Origin: Roseovarius arcticus
GTDB taxonomy: Bacteria > Pseudomonadota > Alphaproteobacteria > Rhodobacterales > Rhodobacteraceae
DNA: 64,000 bases
Direction: 5' to 3'
Assembly (NCBI RefSeq): GCF_006125015.1
Contig: NZ_SZZN01000001.1
Location: forward strand, 868,001 to 932,000
Under the pieces are notes generated by a model. That model was not told where the DNA came from. It worked only from the letters and a program-made list of their open reading frames with translations, and made no database searches. Shown piece after piece: positions 55,313 through 63,970 of this stretch (position 1 is its first letter; each line of letters opens with the position of its first letter). The position numbers and the translations under genes were made by a program.

Positions 55313-56697
55313 CCCACCTCATAGGGCAGCACGCCGCGCGCATCAGGCCGAATGGTCAACCGCCTCTCCAGCGGCGGGATGGAGCGTTGGTGGCAGTTTG
55401 TGCGCTCGCAGATACGGCATGATATCCCGATAGGCTCAAATGCGGCCGGGCTGCTTAGATCCAGTGTGTCGGCATAGACCAGCGCGGGCGCGTGCCGGAC
55501 CTCGCAGCCTAGCGCGATAGCAAAGCGGCGCACAGGCGCGCCGAAATGGCCGCCCGGTTTCGACACGTCGCGCGCCAGGTTGATGTAGCGCACGCCGTCT
55601 GGCGTCTCGGCCAACTGGCGCAGGAAACGGCCCGGAGTTTCAAAGGCCCGGTGCACATTCCACAGCGGGCAGGCGCCGCCATAGCGGGCGAATTGCATCC
55701 GCGTGGCCGAGTGACGCTTGGTAATCGTGCCTGCCTGATCGACGCGAACAAAGAAAAACGGAATGCCCTTGGCGCCGGGGCGTTGCAAGGTCGACAGGCG
55801 GTGGCACACCTGTTCGATCGACGCGCCAAAACGGTGGGCGAGGATCTCCAGATCATGTCGGCAGTCGCGCGCCGCTTGCAAAAAGGCGGCGTAGGGCATC
55901 AGCGCGGCACCGGCATAGTAGTTGGCCAGCCCGATTTTGGCGATGGCGCGGGCCTCGCCCGAGTGGAACCGGGCCAAATCCAGCGTCGCCTCCAGCAGTT
56001 TGTCTTGCGTCAGCAGCGCCAGTTGCAGCAACATCTGAAATGTGCGGGTTTCAGGCGGTGCGCGGGACGACAGGTGTAGTGTGCCGGTCGCCCGGTCTAG
56101 GCGTCGCAGCGGGCCATCCTCGCTGTCGACTACTGTGACACCGATCTGCCCCAAGGCTTCTACCGCGCACTCTTGCGTATTGCTGCTGGTGTTACCCAAA
56201 CCTTCGGCGGCGCGGTCAACGGCGTCGATGTAGTTATCGCAATAGTGAAAGAAATCGCGCACTTCGGTCCACGGGCTTTGCGGTGTTTGCGCGTCGCCGG
56301 TGCCGAGTGCCTCGTCCAGCGAGGCGAGGCGTTCGTTTGTCCGGCGATAGGCGCTGTGCAATTCCAGAAATGCCCGGGCCAGCGCGGGCGCATTGGCGGC
56401 GACCAGCCGCAGATCGGCAAGGCCGGGCATGCCTGAGAACACCGGATCGGCCAACGCCTCACGCATATCGCTGGTCATGCGCTCGGCCTCGCCCGAGGCG
56501 AGCTGCGTTACGTCAAAACCAAACTCCTGCGCCAGAGCCAGCACAACGGTCGTGCTTACGGGGCGGTTGTTATTCTCCATCTGGTTTAAATAGGGCAGGG
56601 AGACGCCAAGCTGCGCAGCGAAATCCTTTTGTGTGAGGCCGACGCGCTGGCGCGTCTCGCGCAGCTTGGCACCGGCATATAGTTTTTTGGTCGCCAT
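55309..56697 (-). CDS. pccR: short-chain fatty acyl-CoA regulator PccR
   Basis: The 462-aa protein has an XRE helix-turn-helix (about residues 8-62: LRETRQRVGLTQKDFAAQLGVSLPYLNQMENN) and a long IrrE-like/DUF2083 C-terminal part with a late cysteine cluster CRICERTNC. This layout is that of the ScfR family. PccR of Rhodobacter sphaeroides activates propionyl-CoA carboxylase genes. Location beside pccB supports the same job. TTTGCAAA-type boxes lie before its start, suggesting autoregulation. Confidence 0.9.
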   Translation of the reverse strand: MATKKLYAGAKLRETRQRVGLTQKDFAAQLGVSLPYLNQMENNNRPVSTTVVLALAQEFGFDVTQLASGEAERMTSDMREALADPVFSGMPGLADLRLVAANAPALARAFLELHSAYRRTNERLASLDEALGTGDAQTPQSPWTEVRDFFHYCDNYIDAVDRAAEGLGNTSSNTQECAVEALGQIGVTVVDSEDGPLRRLDRATGTLHLSSRAPPETRTFQMLLQLALLTQDKLLEATLDLARFHSGEARAIAKIGLANYYAGAALMPYAAFLQAARDCRHDLEILAHRFGASIEQVCHRLSTLQRPGAKGIPFFFVRVDQAGTITKRHSATRMQFARYGGACPLWNVHRAFETPGRFLRQLAETPDGVRYINLARDVSKPGGHFGAPVRRFAIALGCEVRHAPALVYADTLDLSSPAAFEPIGISCRICERTNCHQRSIPPLERRLTIRPDARGVLPYEVG

Positions 56698-56712
56698 AAT
56701 GCGCGCTCATTG

Positions 56713-56750
56713 TTTGCAAGTTAGCTTGACCGTCAGGCTATATTTGCAAA
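56713..56750 (-). promoter_or_regulatory. paired TTTGCAA(A/G) boxes upstream of pccR
   Basis: TTTGCAAG at 56713-56720 and the palindrome TTTGCAAA at 56743-56750 lie 16 and 46 bases before the pccR start, about 30 bases apart centre to centre. The second box falls inside the last codons of the MFS gene. The same box occurs before pccB. Confidence 0.65.
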
Positions 56751-57967
56751 TCCGTACGCGCAAGCCGTGCCTCACGCCGCATCACCAGCAAAATGGTCAC
56801 TACCGCGCCAAGCGATACGAGCAGCATGATCCACAGCAGCGGAAAGGCCCCCGATGTGGGTGTCAGCCACGTCCCTGCCAGCGCCGACAGCGCAGCGCCG
56901 CCGCCAATCATCAACGCCCCTGCCAGCCCGCTGGCCGTGCCGGCCAGATCGGGACGGACCGAAAGCGCGCCCGCAGTAGCATTGGGGATGGTCATACCGT
57001 TGCCAAGGCCCATCAACATCATCAGCCCGAAAAAGGTAATGGCACTGCCAAAGCCGGCGTAGAACAGGCCAAGGTTCATTGCGATGCCAATCGCGTTTGC
57101 CAAAGTGCCCCAGTATACCATGCGGTTGACGCCGACCTGCTCGGAATAGCGGCCCGACAGGTAATTGCCCGCAAAATAGCCCGCAGCTGGCGCGCCAAAG
57201 TAAAATCCGATTTCGTGCGGCGCGAGGCCAAAGACGTGATCGCCCACGTATGGCGCGCCGCCGAGATAGGCGAAAAACGCCCCCGACGAGAGTGCCGCCG
57301 CGCCCGCATATCCCCAAAAGCGTGGCGAGGCGCATAGCACCGGATACTCGCGAAATTGCTGGGCCAAGCTCAGCCCGCTGCCCTTTGCCGTCTCGCCCAG
57401 ATCGGCCCATGTCAGCCAGAATATTATAGTGCCCAACCCCGCGAGTAGCCAGAAATTCGCCTGCCATCCCAGGGCCTGCTCCAGCATGCCGCCAAAGCTG
57501 GGACCGACCATCGGCACCACGGCCATGCCCATCGTGACATACCCAATCATGCTGGCGGCTTGATTTTGCGGCACCATGTCACGCACGACCGCGCGGCTAA
57601 GGACCATGGCGACAACGATGCTGGCCTGCACCATGCGAAACGCCAGAAAGACGACCGCGGTCTGTGCCAACGCGCAGCCAATGCTGGCGAGGATGAAGAT
57701 CGCAATTCCGGTCAGGATCACTGGCCGGCGGCCCAGCTTGTCCGAAATTGGCCCGACGAGGATTTGCAGCACCGCATTAACCGCAAGGTACAGCGCGACC
57801 GACAATTGCATGGTGCGGTACGGCGCATCGAAATAGGTGGCCATGTTCGGCAGTGACGGCAAAAAGATGTTCAACGCCAGCGCCGACATCCCCGTCATCA
57901 GGATCAACGTGGCGATGTGCGGCGGCGTGCGGCGATTGAGAAAAATGGCTCGGGTGGGATTAGGCAT
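56738..57967 (-). CDS. Bcr/CflA-type MFS exporter
   Basis: The 409-aa protein has 12 hydrophobic segments. It has the drug-efflux pattern of the Bcr/CflA group: LPSLPNMATYFDAPYRTMQLSVALYL, QILVGPISDKLGRRPVILTG (motif A), and SRAVVRDMVPQNQAASMIGYV. It probably exports small molecules, substrate unknown. It sits between pccR and pccB and is divergent from pccB. Its final codons (DLQI) contain a TTTGCAAA box. Confidence 0.9.
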   Translation of the reverse strand: MPNPTRAIFLNRRTPPHIATLILMTGMSALALNIFLPSLPNMATYFDAPYRTMQLSVALYLAVNAVLQILVGPISDKLGRRPVILTGIAIFILASIGCALAQTAVVFLAFRMVQASIVVAMVLSRAVVRDMVPQNQAASMIGYVTMGMAVVPMVGPSFGGMLEQALGWQANFWLLAGLGTIIFWLTWADLGETAKGSGLSLAQQFREYPVLCASPRFWGYAGAAALSSGAFFAYLGGAPYVGDHVFGLAPHEIGFYFGAPAAGYFAGNYLSGRYSEQVGVNRMVYWGTLANAIGIAMNLGLFYAGFGSAITFFGLMMLMGLGNGMTIPNATAGALSVRPDLAGTASGLAGALMIGGGAALSALAGTWLTPTSGAFPLLWIMLLVSLGAVVTILLVMRREARLARTDLQI

Positions 57968-58027
57968 GTGCAGTGGCTAGGCGTGCATTGCAGCAAAGTC
58001 CATGCAGAGGGGCGAGGTATATTCAAA

Positions 58028-58076
58028 TTTGCAAAACACGGTTGGTGTCACCGCTGGGATTTGCAAATTTGCCAAA
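58028..58076 (+). promoter_or_regulatory. TTTGCAAA boxes upstream of pccB
   Basis: TTTGCAAA occurs at 58028-58035 and 58060-58067, the second directly followed by TTTGCCAAA (58068-58076). The last box ends about 64 bases before the pccB start. As I recall, PccR binds paired TTTGCAAA sequences in Rhodobacter, so this is the likely PccR operator; it could also affect the divergent MFS gene. Confidence 0.75.
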
Positions 58077-58139
58077 ATTCGCTGTTGCACGGCCCCGTAT
58101 GCGGTATAGCCTGCGTAAAACCCATTAGCGGAGGGCGCC

Positions 58140-59672
58140 ATGAAGGACATCTTGCAGGAACTCGAGGATCGCCGCGCTGAGGCGCGCATGGGCGGCGGCG
58201 CGCGCCGCGTCGAAGCGCAGCACTCCAAGGGCAAGCTGACCGCGCGCGAGCGGGTGGAGCTTTTGCTGGACGAGGGCAGCTTTGAGGAGTTCGACATGTT
58301 CGTCGCACATCGCTGTACTGATTTCGGCATGGAAAAGGACCGGCCCTACGGCGACGGCGTTGTCACTGGCTGGGGCACGATCAACGGGCGGCTCGTCTAT
58401 CTCTTTTCGCAGGACTTTACCGTGCTGGGCGGATCGGTGTCCGAAACGCACGCAAAAAAGATTTGCAAGATCATGGATATGGCGGTGCAAAACGGCGCGC
58501 CTGTGATCGGCATAAACGATTCTGGCGGCGCGCGTATTCAAGAGGGTGTCGATAGCTTGGCAGGCTATGGCGAGGTCTTTCAGCGCAACATCACAGCATC
58601 GGGCGTCGTGCCGCAGATCAGCCTTATCATGGGGCCATGCGCGGGCGGGGCGGTCTATAGCCCGGCGATGACCGACTTTATCTTTATGGTGAAGGACAGC
58701 AGCTATATGTTCGTAACCGGCCCCGATGTGGTCAAGACTGTGACGAACGAACAAGTGACCGCCGAGGAACTGGGCGGCGCAACAACGCATACGCGCAAAT
58801 CTTCGGTCGCCGACGGCGCGTTCGAAAATGACGTGGAAGCGCTGGCCGAGGTGCGCCGACTTGTCGACTTCCTGCCGTCATCGAACCGCGAGAAGGCCCC
58901 CGTCCGCCCATTCTTTGACGCGCCGGATCGGATCGAAAAGTCGCTGGATACGCTTATTCCCGACAATCCTAACATGCCTTATGACATGAAGGAATTGATC
59001 GAAAAGTTGGCCGATGAGGGCGACTTTTACGAAATTCAGGCCGAGTTTGCAAAGAACATGATCACCGGTTTTATCCGGATAGAAGGCCAGACCGTTGGTG
59101 TTGTCGCAAACCAGCCGATGGTGCTGGCCGGATGTCTGGATATCGACAGCTCGCGCAAGGCAGCGCGCTTTGTGCGGTTCTGCGATTGCTTTGAAATTCC
59201 GCTGCTTACGCTGGTCGATGTGCCCGGCTTTCTGCCCGGCGTCACGCAGGAATATAACGGTGTGATCAAGCACGGTGCCAAGCTGCTCTTTGCTTATGGC
59301 GAGGCGACGGTGCCCAAGGTGACGGTTATCACGCGCAAGGCCTATGGCGGCGCCTACGTGGTCATGTCGTCCAAGCATCTGAACGGCGATTTCAACTATG
59401 CGTGGCCGACGTCAGAGATCGCGGTGATGGGCGCCAAGGGCGCGACCGAGATTATCCACCGCGCCGATCGCGGCAACGCCGACAAGCTGGCCGGCCACGC
59501 CAAAGATTATGAGGACCGTTTTGCTAGCCCGTTCGTTGCCGCCGAAAGGGGCTTTGTGGACGAGGTCATCATGCCCAGCACGACCCGCAAACGCGTTGCG
59601 CGCGCCTTTGCCTCGCTGCGCGGAAAAGAGGCGACAATGCCGTGGAAAAAGCACGACAACATACCGCTGTGA
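58140..59672 (+). CDS. pccB: propionyl-CoA carboxylase beta subunit
   Basis: PccB is the carboxyltransferase that moves carboxybiotin carbon to propionyl-CoA, giving methylmalonyl-CoA. The 510-aa protein has the crotonase-like halves with [70 protein letters not shown], and [22 protein letters not shown]. It lies about 64 bases after the TTTGCAAA boxes. pccA follows only after roughly 2.3 kb of small genes. Confidence 0.97.
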   Translation: MKDILQELEDRRAEARMGGGARRVEAQHSKGKLTARERVELLLDEGSFEEFDMFVAHRCTDFGMEKDRPYGDGVVTGWGTINGRLVYLFSQDFTVLGGSVSETHAKKICKIMDMAVQNGAPVIGINDSGGARIQEGVDSLAGYGEVFQRNITASGVVPQISLIMGPCAGGAVYSPAMTDFIFMVKDSSYMFVTGPDVVKTVTNEQVTAEELGGATTHTRKSSVADGAFENDVEALAEVRRLVDFLPSSNREKAPVRPFFDAPDRIEKSLDTLIPDNPNMPYDMKELIEKLADEGDFYEIQAEFAKNMITGFIRIEGQTVGVVANQPMVLAGCLDIDSSRKAARFVRFCDCFEIPLLTLVDVPGFLPGVTQEYNGVIKHGAKLLFAYGEATVPKVTVITRKAYGGAYVVMSSKHLNGDFNYAWPTSEIAVMGAKGATEIIHRADRGNADKLAGHAKDYEDRFASPFVAAERGFVDEVIMPSTTRKRVARAFASLRGKEATMPWKKHDNIPL

Positions 59673-59795
59673 TGCAAGTGCCAGAGCCATCAATGCAAAT
59701 CGCAGGGGAAACCGGACGGATCGGCCTTGGCCTCGCAACCGTTGCGGGAACCGCGTGCGGCCTGCCTGCGTTCGGGCAGTGTAGGGAGGCAGGTC

Positions 59796-60059
59796 ATGGC
59801 CAAATCGAAAAACCCCAGCATCAAGGACGCGGACACCTACGAGGCGCTGCGGGATCAGGGCGCGTCCAAGGAGAAGGCCGCACGTATTGCGAATGCGCAG
59901 GCGAATCCGGATCAGCATCCGTCCCGCAAGGGTGGCAAGGCGCCGCCCTACGAGGAGTGGTCCAAGGAAGATCTGTATTCGCGCGCGCAAGAGATCGGAA
60001 TCGACGGACGCTCGGACATGAGCAAAGATCAGCTTATCGAGGCGCTGCGCAATCATTAG
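59796..60059 (+). CDS. small protein with Rho N-terminal-like (SAP-like) domain
   Basis: The 87-aa basic protein starts MAKSKNPSIKDADTYEALRD. It has SKEKAARIANAQANPDQHPS and a C-terminal helix-turn-helix-like segment (WSKEDLYSRAQEIGIDGRSD, then MSKDQLIEALRN) resembling the Rho termination factor N-domain, often nucleic-acid binding. The ATG at 59796 has GGGAGG upstream. It is the first of the small genes between pccB and pccA. Confidence 0.85.
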   Translation: MAKSKNPSIKDADTYEALRDQGASKEKAARIANAQANPDQHPSRKGGKAPPYEEWSKEDLYSRAQEIGIDGRSDMSKDQLIEALRNH

Positions 60060-60061
60060 CC

Positions 60062-60454
60062 TTGCGCGCAACTTGCGCCGTTGGGTGTCTCTGGCTGGTT
60101 ACGCCTCAGGCTGCATCGGCACAGAACGATATGCAGAACGATATTCACCTGCCATCGGGCGGGCAGGCCTACTTGTACGAGGTGATTGGGCAGGGCAGCG
60201 ATGAGGTTCGCCTGAGATACGTCTCGGCCAAGTTTGACCCGAGCGCGCTGGAGCCAGAAGCGCTGTTGGCCGACATGACGTTTCTTTGCCAAAACAATGC
60301 GTTGGTGCTGGCCGGGGGAAGTGATGCCCCGCAGCATGTCACGGTATCATTGGCTGACCGTGAAACCGAGTTTGGCATTTTAAATTCTGATGTCAGCCAA
60401 AGCTTTGAGGCATTTACCATCGATAGAACGACCTGCATCTGGGAGGCATTTTGA
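60062..60454 (+). CDS. exported small protein (DUF6497-like)
   Basis: The roughly 130-aa protein has a signal-like N-terminus (RATCAVGCLWLVTPQAASAQ) and a mature domain with EVRLRYVSAKFDPSALEPEA, LADMTFLCQNNALVLAG and VTVSLADRETEFG...CIWEAF with two cysteines. I believe this is the Rhodobacterales DUF6497 family; the number is from memory. No ATG fits; the TTG at 60062, two bases after the previous stop, is the best start, though its ribosome site is weak. A weak hairpin (CCTCAC/GTGAGG at 60488-60505) follows. Confidence 0.65.
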   Translation: MRATCAVGCLWLVTPQAASAQNDMQNDIHLPSGGQAYLYEVIGQGSDEVRLRYVSAKFDPSALEPEALLADMTFLCQNNALVLAGGSDAPQHVTVSLADRETEFGILNSDVSQSFEAFTIDRTTCIWEAF

Positions 60455-60668
60455 TGCGTCCACAATATCTTGCGCGGCATTTCTCACCCTCACGGCTTTG
60501 TGAGGCTTTGGTGCCACATAGGCGCGTCATTCGCTCAATTACGTATCGCTTGGAAAAAAACTCATCTATTCTTACAGGGGATTGCACCCAAGCAATCCAT
60601 ACCTCGAAGATCCGGTGGGGGCTGGGCGTGTGCCCAATCCCGCCTTCAAAAAGTGACAGGAGAATTCA

Positions 60669-60803
60669 ATGTCGAATGCTATCAAAGGTTTTATGGCTCT
60701 CGGTCTGCTCGTTGCCGTCTCGGCTTGCCAGCAGGCACCCGAGGACGATTACGTGGTTGTCGAGCCGGTCACGGTCGAGCCCGTTCAGACTGGTAAGTAC
60801 TAA
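60669..60803 (+). CDS. very small lipoprotein, 44 aa
   Basis: The frame encodes MSNAIKGFMALGLLVAVSAC, a lipoprotein signal with lipobox VSAC, followed by an acidic mature part (QQAPEDDYVVVEPVTVEPVQ). The ribosome site AGGAGA is six bases before the ATG. The mature chain is only about 25 residues. Function is unknown. It is the third small gene in the array between pccB and pccA. Confidence 0.75.
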   Translation: MSNAIKGFMALGLLVAVSACQQAPEDDYVVVEPVTVEPVQTGKY

Positions 60804-60899
60804 TCCGAACTTTCGGAATGTAATACCGAGGCAGGCCGCGCGGCCTGTCTCGATCCAATGCTTTATCCCGCTCCAGCGCCCTGTTTCGGAGGGCCTGAC

Positions 60900-61259
60900 A
60901 TGATCAAACATCGCGGGTTTCCCGGCAGATTGCCGAGTACCGATTTTCAATTCACTATCCGCCGCGCCAATCCAAAGGGCGCTACGCCGCTGACCCGGCG
61001 CGAGCGGTATGCTGACCGGCGCACGCCTGACCGGCGTGCCGATACCGGCTTTGTCCGCGCAATTTATCAATGCTTTGGGGATGAGCCGTTTGAGCGGGGC
61101 AATCTGGACGCTGGACGCCTGTCATGGCTGCTGGGTCGCGAGGTGCTAACGGTGTCCGACCCGTTCGATCCCACGGATTACGAGGCACTTCTGGTGTTGG
61201 ATGTAGAGGCAGCGCGCCGCGCTTTCCCCGCCGCTTTCGACGAGGAGGAGGAAGCATGA
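60900..61259 (+). CDS. hypothetical protein, 119 aa
   Basis: The product starts MIKHRGFPGRLPSTDFQFTI, is rich in arginine and aspartate (RRERYADRRTPDRRADTGF), and ends in an acidic EEEEA tail. A segment DPFDPTDYEALLVLDVEAAR might be a small fold. I do not recognise the family. The start has a CGGAGGG site. It is probably in the same transcript as the neighbouring small genes. Confidence 0.7.
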   Translation: MIKHRGFPGRLPSTDFQFTIRRANPKGATPLTRRERYADRRTPDRRADTGFVRAIYQCFGDEPFERGNLDAGRLSWLLGREVLTVSDPFDPTDYEALLVLDVEAARRAFPAAFDEEEEA

Positions 61260-61641
61260 GCGCGCCTGTGCACTCGCCGCGCACCGCGCTTGGCATGAAA
61301 TTGCCCATGGCGTGCACGCTTGCGCGGAATACAGCCGATAATTGTATGCGCGCCCAAATCCCCTTGGCCGAGAGTGGTGATGCTGTCAGCTTCAAGAGTG
61401 TAGTGGCGGGCCTTCCCCAAGGGTCCGGGGCACCATGTCCAAACCGTTACCCTTCCCCTGACAGGCGGCGTCGCGCACCTTTGCGCACGCCGCCTTTTTT
61501 TCGCGTTGATGCAAGTGCTTGTGCCTATAGGCAAAAGCTTGCGCAAATGCGCGTTGGCCGCACGTTCGGCTTTGACGCAGACGCGATTCTGCCCTCTGAT
61601 ATGCTTGCGCAAAGCGCAGATAAAAAAAGAGGCAGCATAAA
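61260..61641 (+). other. intergenic region with terminator, possible small RNA
   Basis: The 382 bp between the 119-aa gene and the second lipoprotein gene hold no convincing gene. A strong terminator lies at 61463-61501. The 200 bases before it contain C-rich unpaired-looking stretches (CCTTCCCC repeated) that could belong to a small RNA or to the tail of the upstream transcript. Confidence 0.35.
61463..61501 (+). terminator. rho-independent terminator
   Basis: AGGCGGCGT pairs with ACGCCGCCT, with additional GCGC/GCGC pairing inside, followed by seven T residues. Confidence 0.9.
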
Positions 61642-61863
61642 ATGCTCAGAGCAATCAAAAGACAACCTAAAGCTGTATTGGCGATCATCATCCTGTCGGC
61701 CATCGCGGCCTGCGGCGACACGATCGGCAAGCAGGGCCTCATCGGTGCGGGTGCAGGCGTGGCCGGGTCGGCCGTGCTGGGTACCAATTTGGCGGCTGGC
61801 GCCGTGGTCGGCGCTGCCGGCAACGTCGCCTTCTGTCAGGCCTTTCCAGAACGCTGCACCTAA
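61642..61863 (+). CDS. small lipoprotein with glycine/alanine-rich tail
   Basis: The 73-aa product has a lipoprotein signal (KAVLAIIILSAIAAC, lipobox cysteine at 24) and a mature part GLIGAGAGVAGSAVLG. This Gly-rich hydrophobic pattern is like glycine-zipper envelope lipoproteins. It ends FCQAFPERCT with two cysteines. An AGAGG site precedes the ATG. A terminator follows, so it is its own transcript between the upstream terminator and pccA. Confidence 0.8.
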   Translation: MLRAIKRQPKAVLAIIILSAIAACGDTIGKQGLIGAGAGVAGSAVLGTNLAAGAVVGAAGNVAFCQAFPERCT

Positions 61864-61895
61864 CACTCGCCGCAAGGCAACGGCTCCATCTGATT

Positions 61896-61932
61896 GGACC
61901 ATCCGTGCCATTATGCACGGATGGTCCTTTTC
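61896..61932 (+). terminator. rho-independent terminator after the small lipoprotein gene
   Basis: A perfect 13-bp stem, GGACCATCCGTGC with GCACGGATGGTCC, with a CATTAT loop and TTTTCGTTT following. It lies 31 bases before the pccA start, so pccA may rely on readthrough or a very close promoter. Confidence 0.92.
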
Positions 61933-61963
61933 GTTTATCGCACGCAATTAAGGGGACATGCCC

Positions 61964-63964
61964 ATGTTCAAGAAGATCCTGATCGCCAACCGCGGCGAAA
62001 TCGCCTGCCGCGTCATCAAGACCGCGAAGCAGATGGGCATCCAGACCGTCGCTATTTATTCGGACGCTGACCGCAATGCGCTGCATGTGCGCATGGCAGA
62101 CGAGGCGGTGCATATCGGCCCCGCGCCTGCCAATGAATCGTACATCGTCATAGACAAGGTGATGGACGCCGTTCGCCAGACCGGTGCAGAGGCCGTGCAT
62201 CCGGGCTATGGCTTCTTGTCTGAAAACGCCAAGTTTGCCGAGGCGTTGGAGGCCGAAGGCGTCGCCTTTATCGGGCCGCCCAAAAAGGCCATTGAGGCGA
62301 TGGGCGACAAGATCACGTCGAAAAAACTGGCGCAGGAGGCGGGCGTTAACACGGTGCCCGGCTATATGGGGCTGATTGAGGATGCCGAGGACGCAGTCAA
62401 AATATCGAACCAGGTCGGCTATCCGGTGATGATCAAGGCCAGCGCCGGCGGCGGTGGCAAGGGCATGCGTATCGCTTGGAACGACGACGAGGCGCGTGAG
62501 GGGTTTGAAAGCTCCAAGAGCGAGGCGGCCAGCAGCTTTGGCGATGACAGGATTTTCATCGAGAAGTTCGTGACGCAGCCCCGCCACATCGAAATTCAGG
62601 TGCTGTGCGACAGCCACGGCAATGGAATCTATCTGGGCGAGCGTGAGTGCAGCATTCAACGCCGCAACCAGAAAGTCATCGAAGAGGCGCCCAGCCCATT
62701 TTTAGATGAAGAAACGCGCAAGGCGATGGGTGAGCAAGCCGTCGCGCTGGCGCAGGCCGTCGACTACACCAGCGCTGGCACGGTCGAATTCATCGTCGAC
62801 GGCGACCGGAAATTCTACTTTCTTGAGATGAACACGCGCTTGCAGGTCGAGCATCCTGTGACAGAGCTGATCACCGGCGTTGATCTGGTCGAGCAGATGA
62901 TCCGCGTCGCAAACGGAGAGGCGCTTAGCCTGTCGCAAAAGGACGTGAAGCTGAATGGCTGGGCGATGGAGTGCCGCCTTTATGCCGAAGACCCTTATCG
63001 CAACTTCCTGCCGTCAATCGGTCGGCTGACCCGCTACCGCCCCCCAGAGGAGGTGCGCGTGGAAGGTGCCATAGTGCGCAACGATACCGGCGTTTATGAG
63101 GGCGGCGAGATCAGCATGTTCTACGACCCGATGATTGCCAAGTTGTGCACTTGGGGGCCGGACCGCATGGCCGCGATCGAGGGGATGCGCGCCGCGCTCG
63201 ACAGTTTTGAAGTTGAGGGCATCGGACATAACCTGCCGTTCCTGTCTGCTGTGATGGACCATCCCAAATTCGTGTCTGGCAATATCACCACGGCCTTTAT
63301 CGCTGAGGAATATGAGGGCGGCTTTGAGGGGGCGACGCTGGACGATGCAACGTTGCGCCGCGTCGCTGCGTCCTGCGCCGCGATGCACCGTGTCGCCGAA
63401 ATCCGGCGCACGCGCATTTCGGGGACAATGGACAATCATGAGCGCAAGGTGGGCGACGACTGGAATGTCGCGCTGCAGGGGACCAGCCTCGACGTGAGCA
63501 TAAAAGCCCGGCGCGGTGGGGCCACCGTGACGTTCGCAGATGGCGGCGCCGTCGAGGTGGCCAGCGACTGGACGCCGGGCAATTCGCTGGCACGCCTGGA
63601 GGTGGACGGCACGCCGCTGGTGCTGAAGGTCGGCAAAGTCTCAGGCGGCTTTCGCATCCGGTGCCGAGGCGCGGACCTAAGGGTGCATGTCCGCACGCCG
63701 CGTCAGGCCGAGCTAGCCGCGCGGATGCCAGAAAAACAGCCGCCCGACACGTCCAAGATGCTGCTTTGCCCGATGCCCGGCCTTTTGGTCAAAATGAACG
63801 TGGCTGCCGGTGATGAAGTGCAGGACGGGCAGGCGCTATGCACTGTTGAGGCTATGAAAATGGAAAATATCCTGCGGGCCGAGCGCAGTGGTATCGTCAG
63901 TGTCGTCAATGCAGAACCGGGCGATAGCCTGGCGGTCGATGAAGTCATTATGGAGTTCGAATAG
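61964..63964 (+). CDS. pccA: propionyl-CoA carboxylase alpha subunit (biotin carboxylase/BCCP)
   Basis: PccA carboxylates its own biotin and passes the carbon to PccB. The 666-aa chain has the biotin carboxylase domain (MFKKILIANRGEIACRV, ATP-grasp KASAGGGGKGMR, then ECSIQRRNQKVIEEAPSPF), a linker/BT domain and the biotinyl domain with EAMKMENI (Lys near 632). I chose the ATG at 61964, eight bases after AGGGG; the ATG at 61958 is too close to that site. A perfect terminator hairpin sits immediately upstream. Confidence 0.97.
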   Translation: MFKKILIANRGEIACRVIKTAKQMGIQTVAIYSDADRNALHVRMADEAVHIGPAPANESYIVIDKVMDAVRQTGAEAVHPGYGFLSENAKFAEALEAEGVAFIGPPKKAIEAMGDKITSKKLAQEAGVNTVPGYMGLIEDAEDAVKISNQVGYPVMIKASAGGGGKGMRIAWNDDEAREGFESSKSEAASSFGDDRIFIEKFVTQPRHIEIQVLCDSHGNGIYLGERECSIQRRNQKVIEEAPSPFLDEETRKAMGEQAVALAQAVDYTSAGTVEFIVDGDRKFYFLEMNTRLQVEHPVTELITGVDLVEQMIRVANGEALSLSQKDVKLNGWAMECRLYAEDPYRNFLPSIGRLTRYRPPEEVRVEGAIVRNDTGVYEGGEISMFYDPMIAKLCTWGPDRMAAIEGMRAALDSFEVEGIGHNLPFLSAVMDHPKFVSGNITTAFIAEEYEGGFEGATLDDATLRRVAASCAAMHRVAEIRRTRISGTMDNHERKVGDDWNVALQGTSLDVSIKARRGGATVTFADGGAVEVASDWTPGNSLARLEVDGTPLVLKVGKVSGGFRIRCRGADLRVHVRTPRQAELAARMPEKQPPDTSKMLLCPMPGLLVKMNVAAGDEVQDGQALCTVEAMKMENILRAERSGIVSVVNAEPGDSLAVDEVIMEFE

Positions 63965-63970
63965 ATCATC

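Noticed and set aside
61256..61951. Plus-strand frame whose ATG overlaps the stop of the 119-aa gene and follows a GAGGAGGAGG site
   Set aside because: The purine run encodes the acidic tail of the upstream protein. The frame then runs through a terminator and across the second lipoprotein gene in another frame, with no protein-like pattern.
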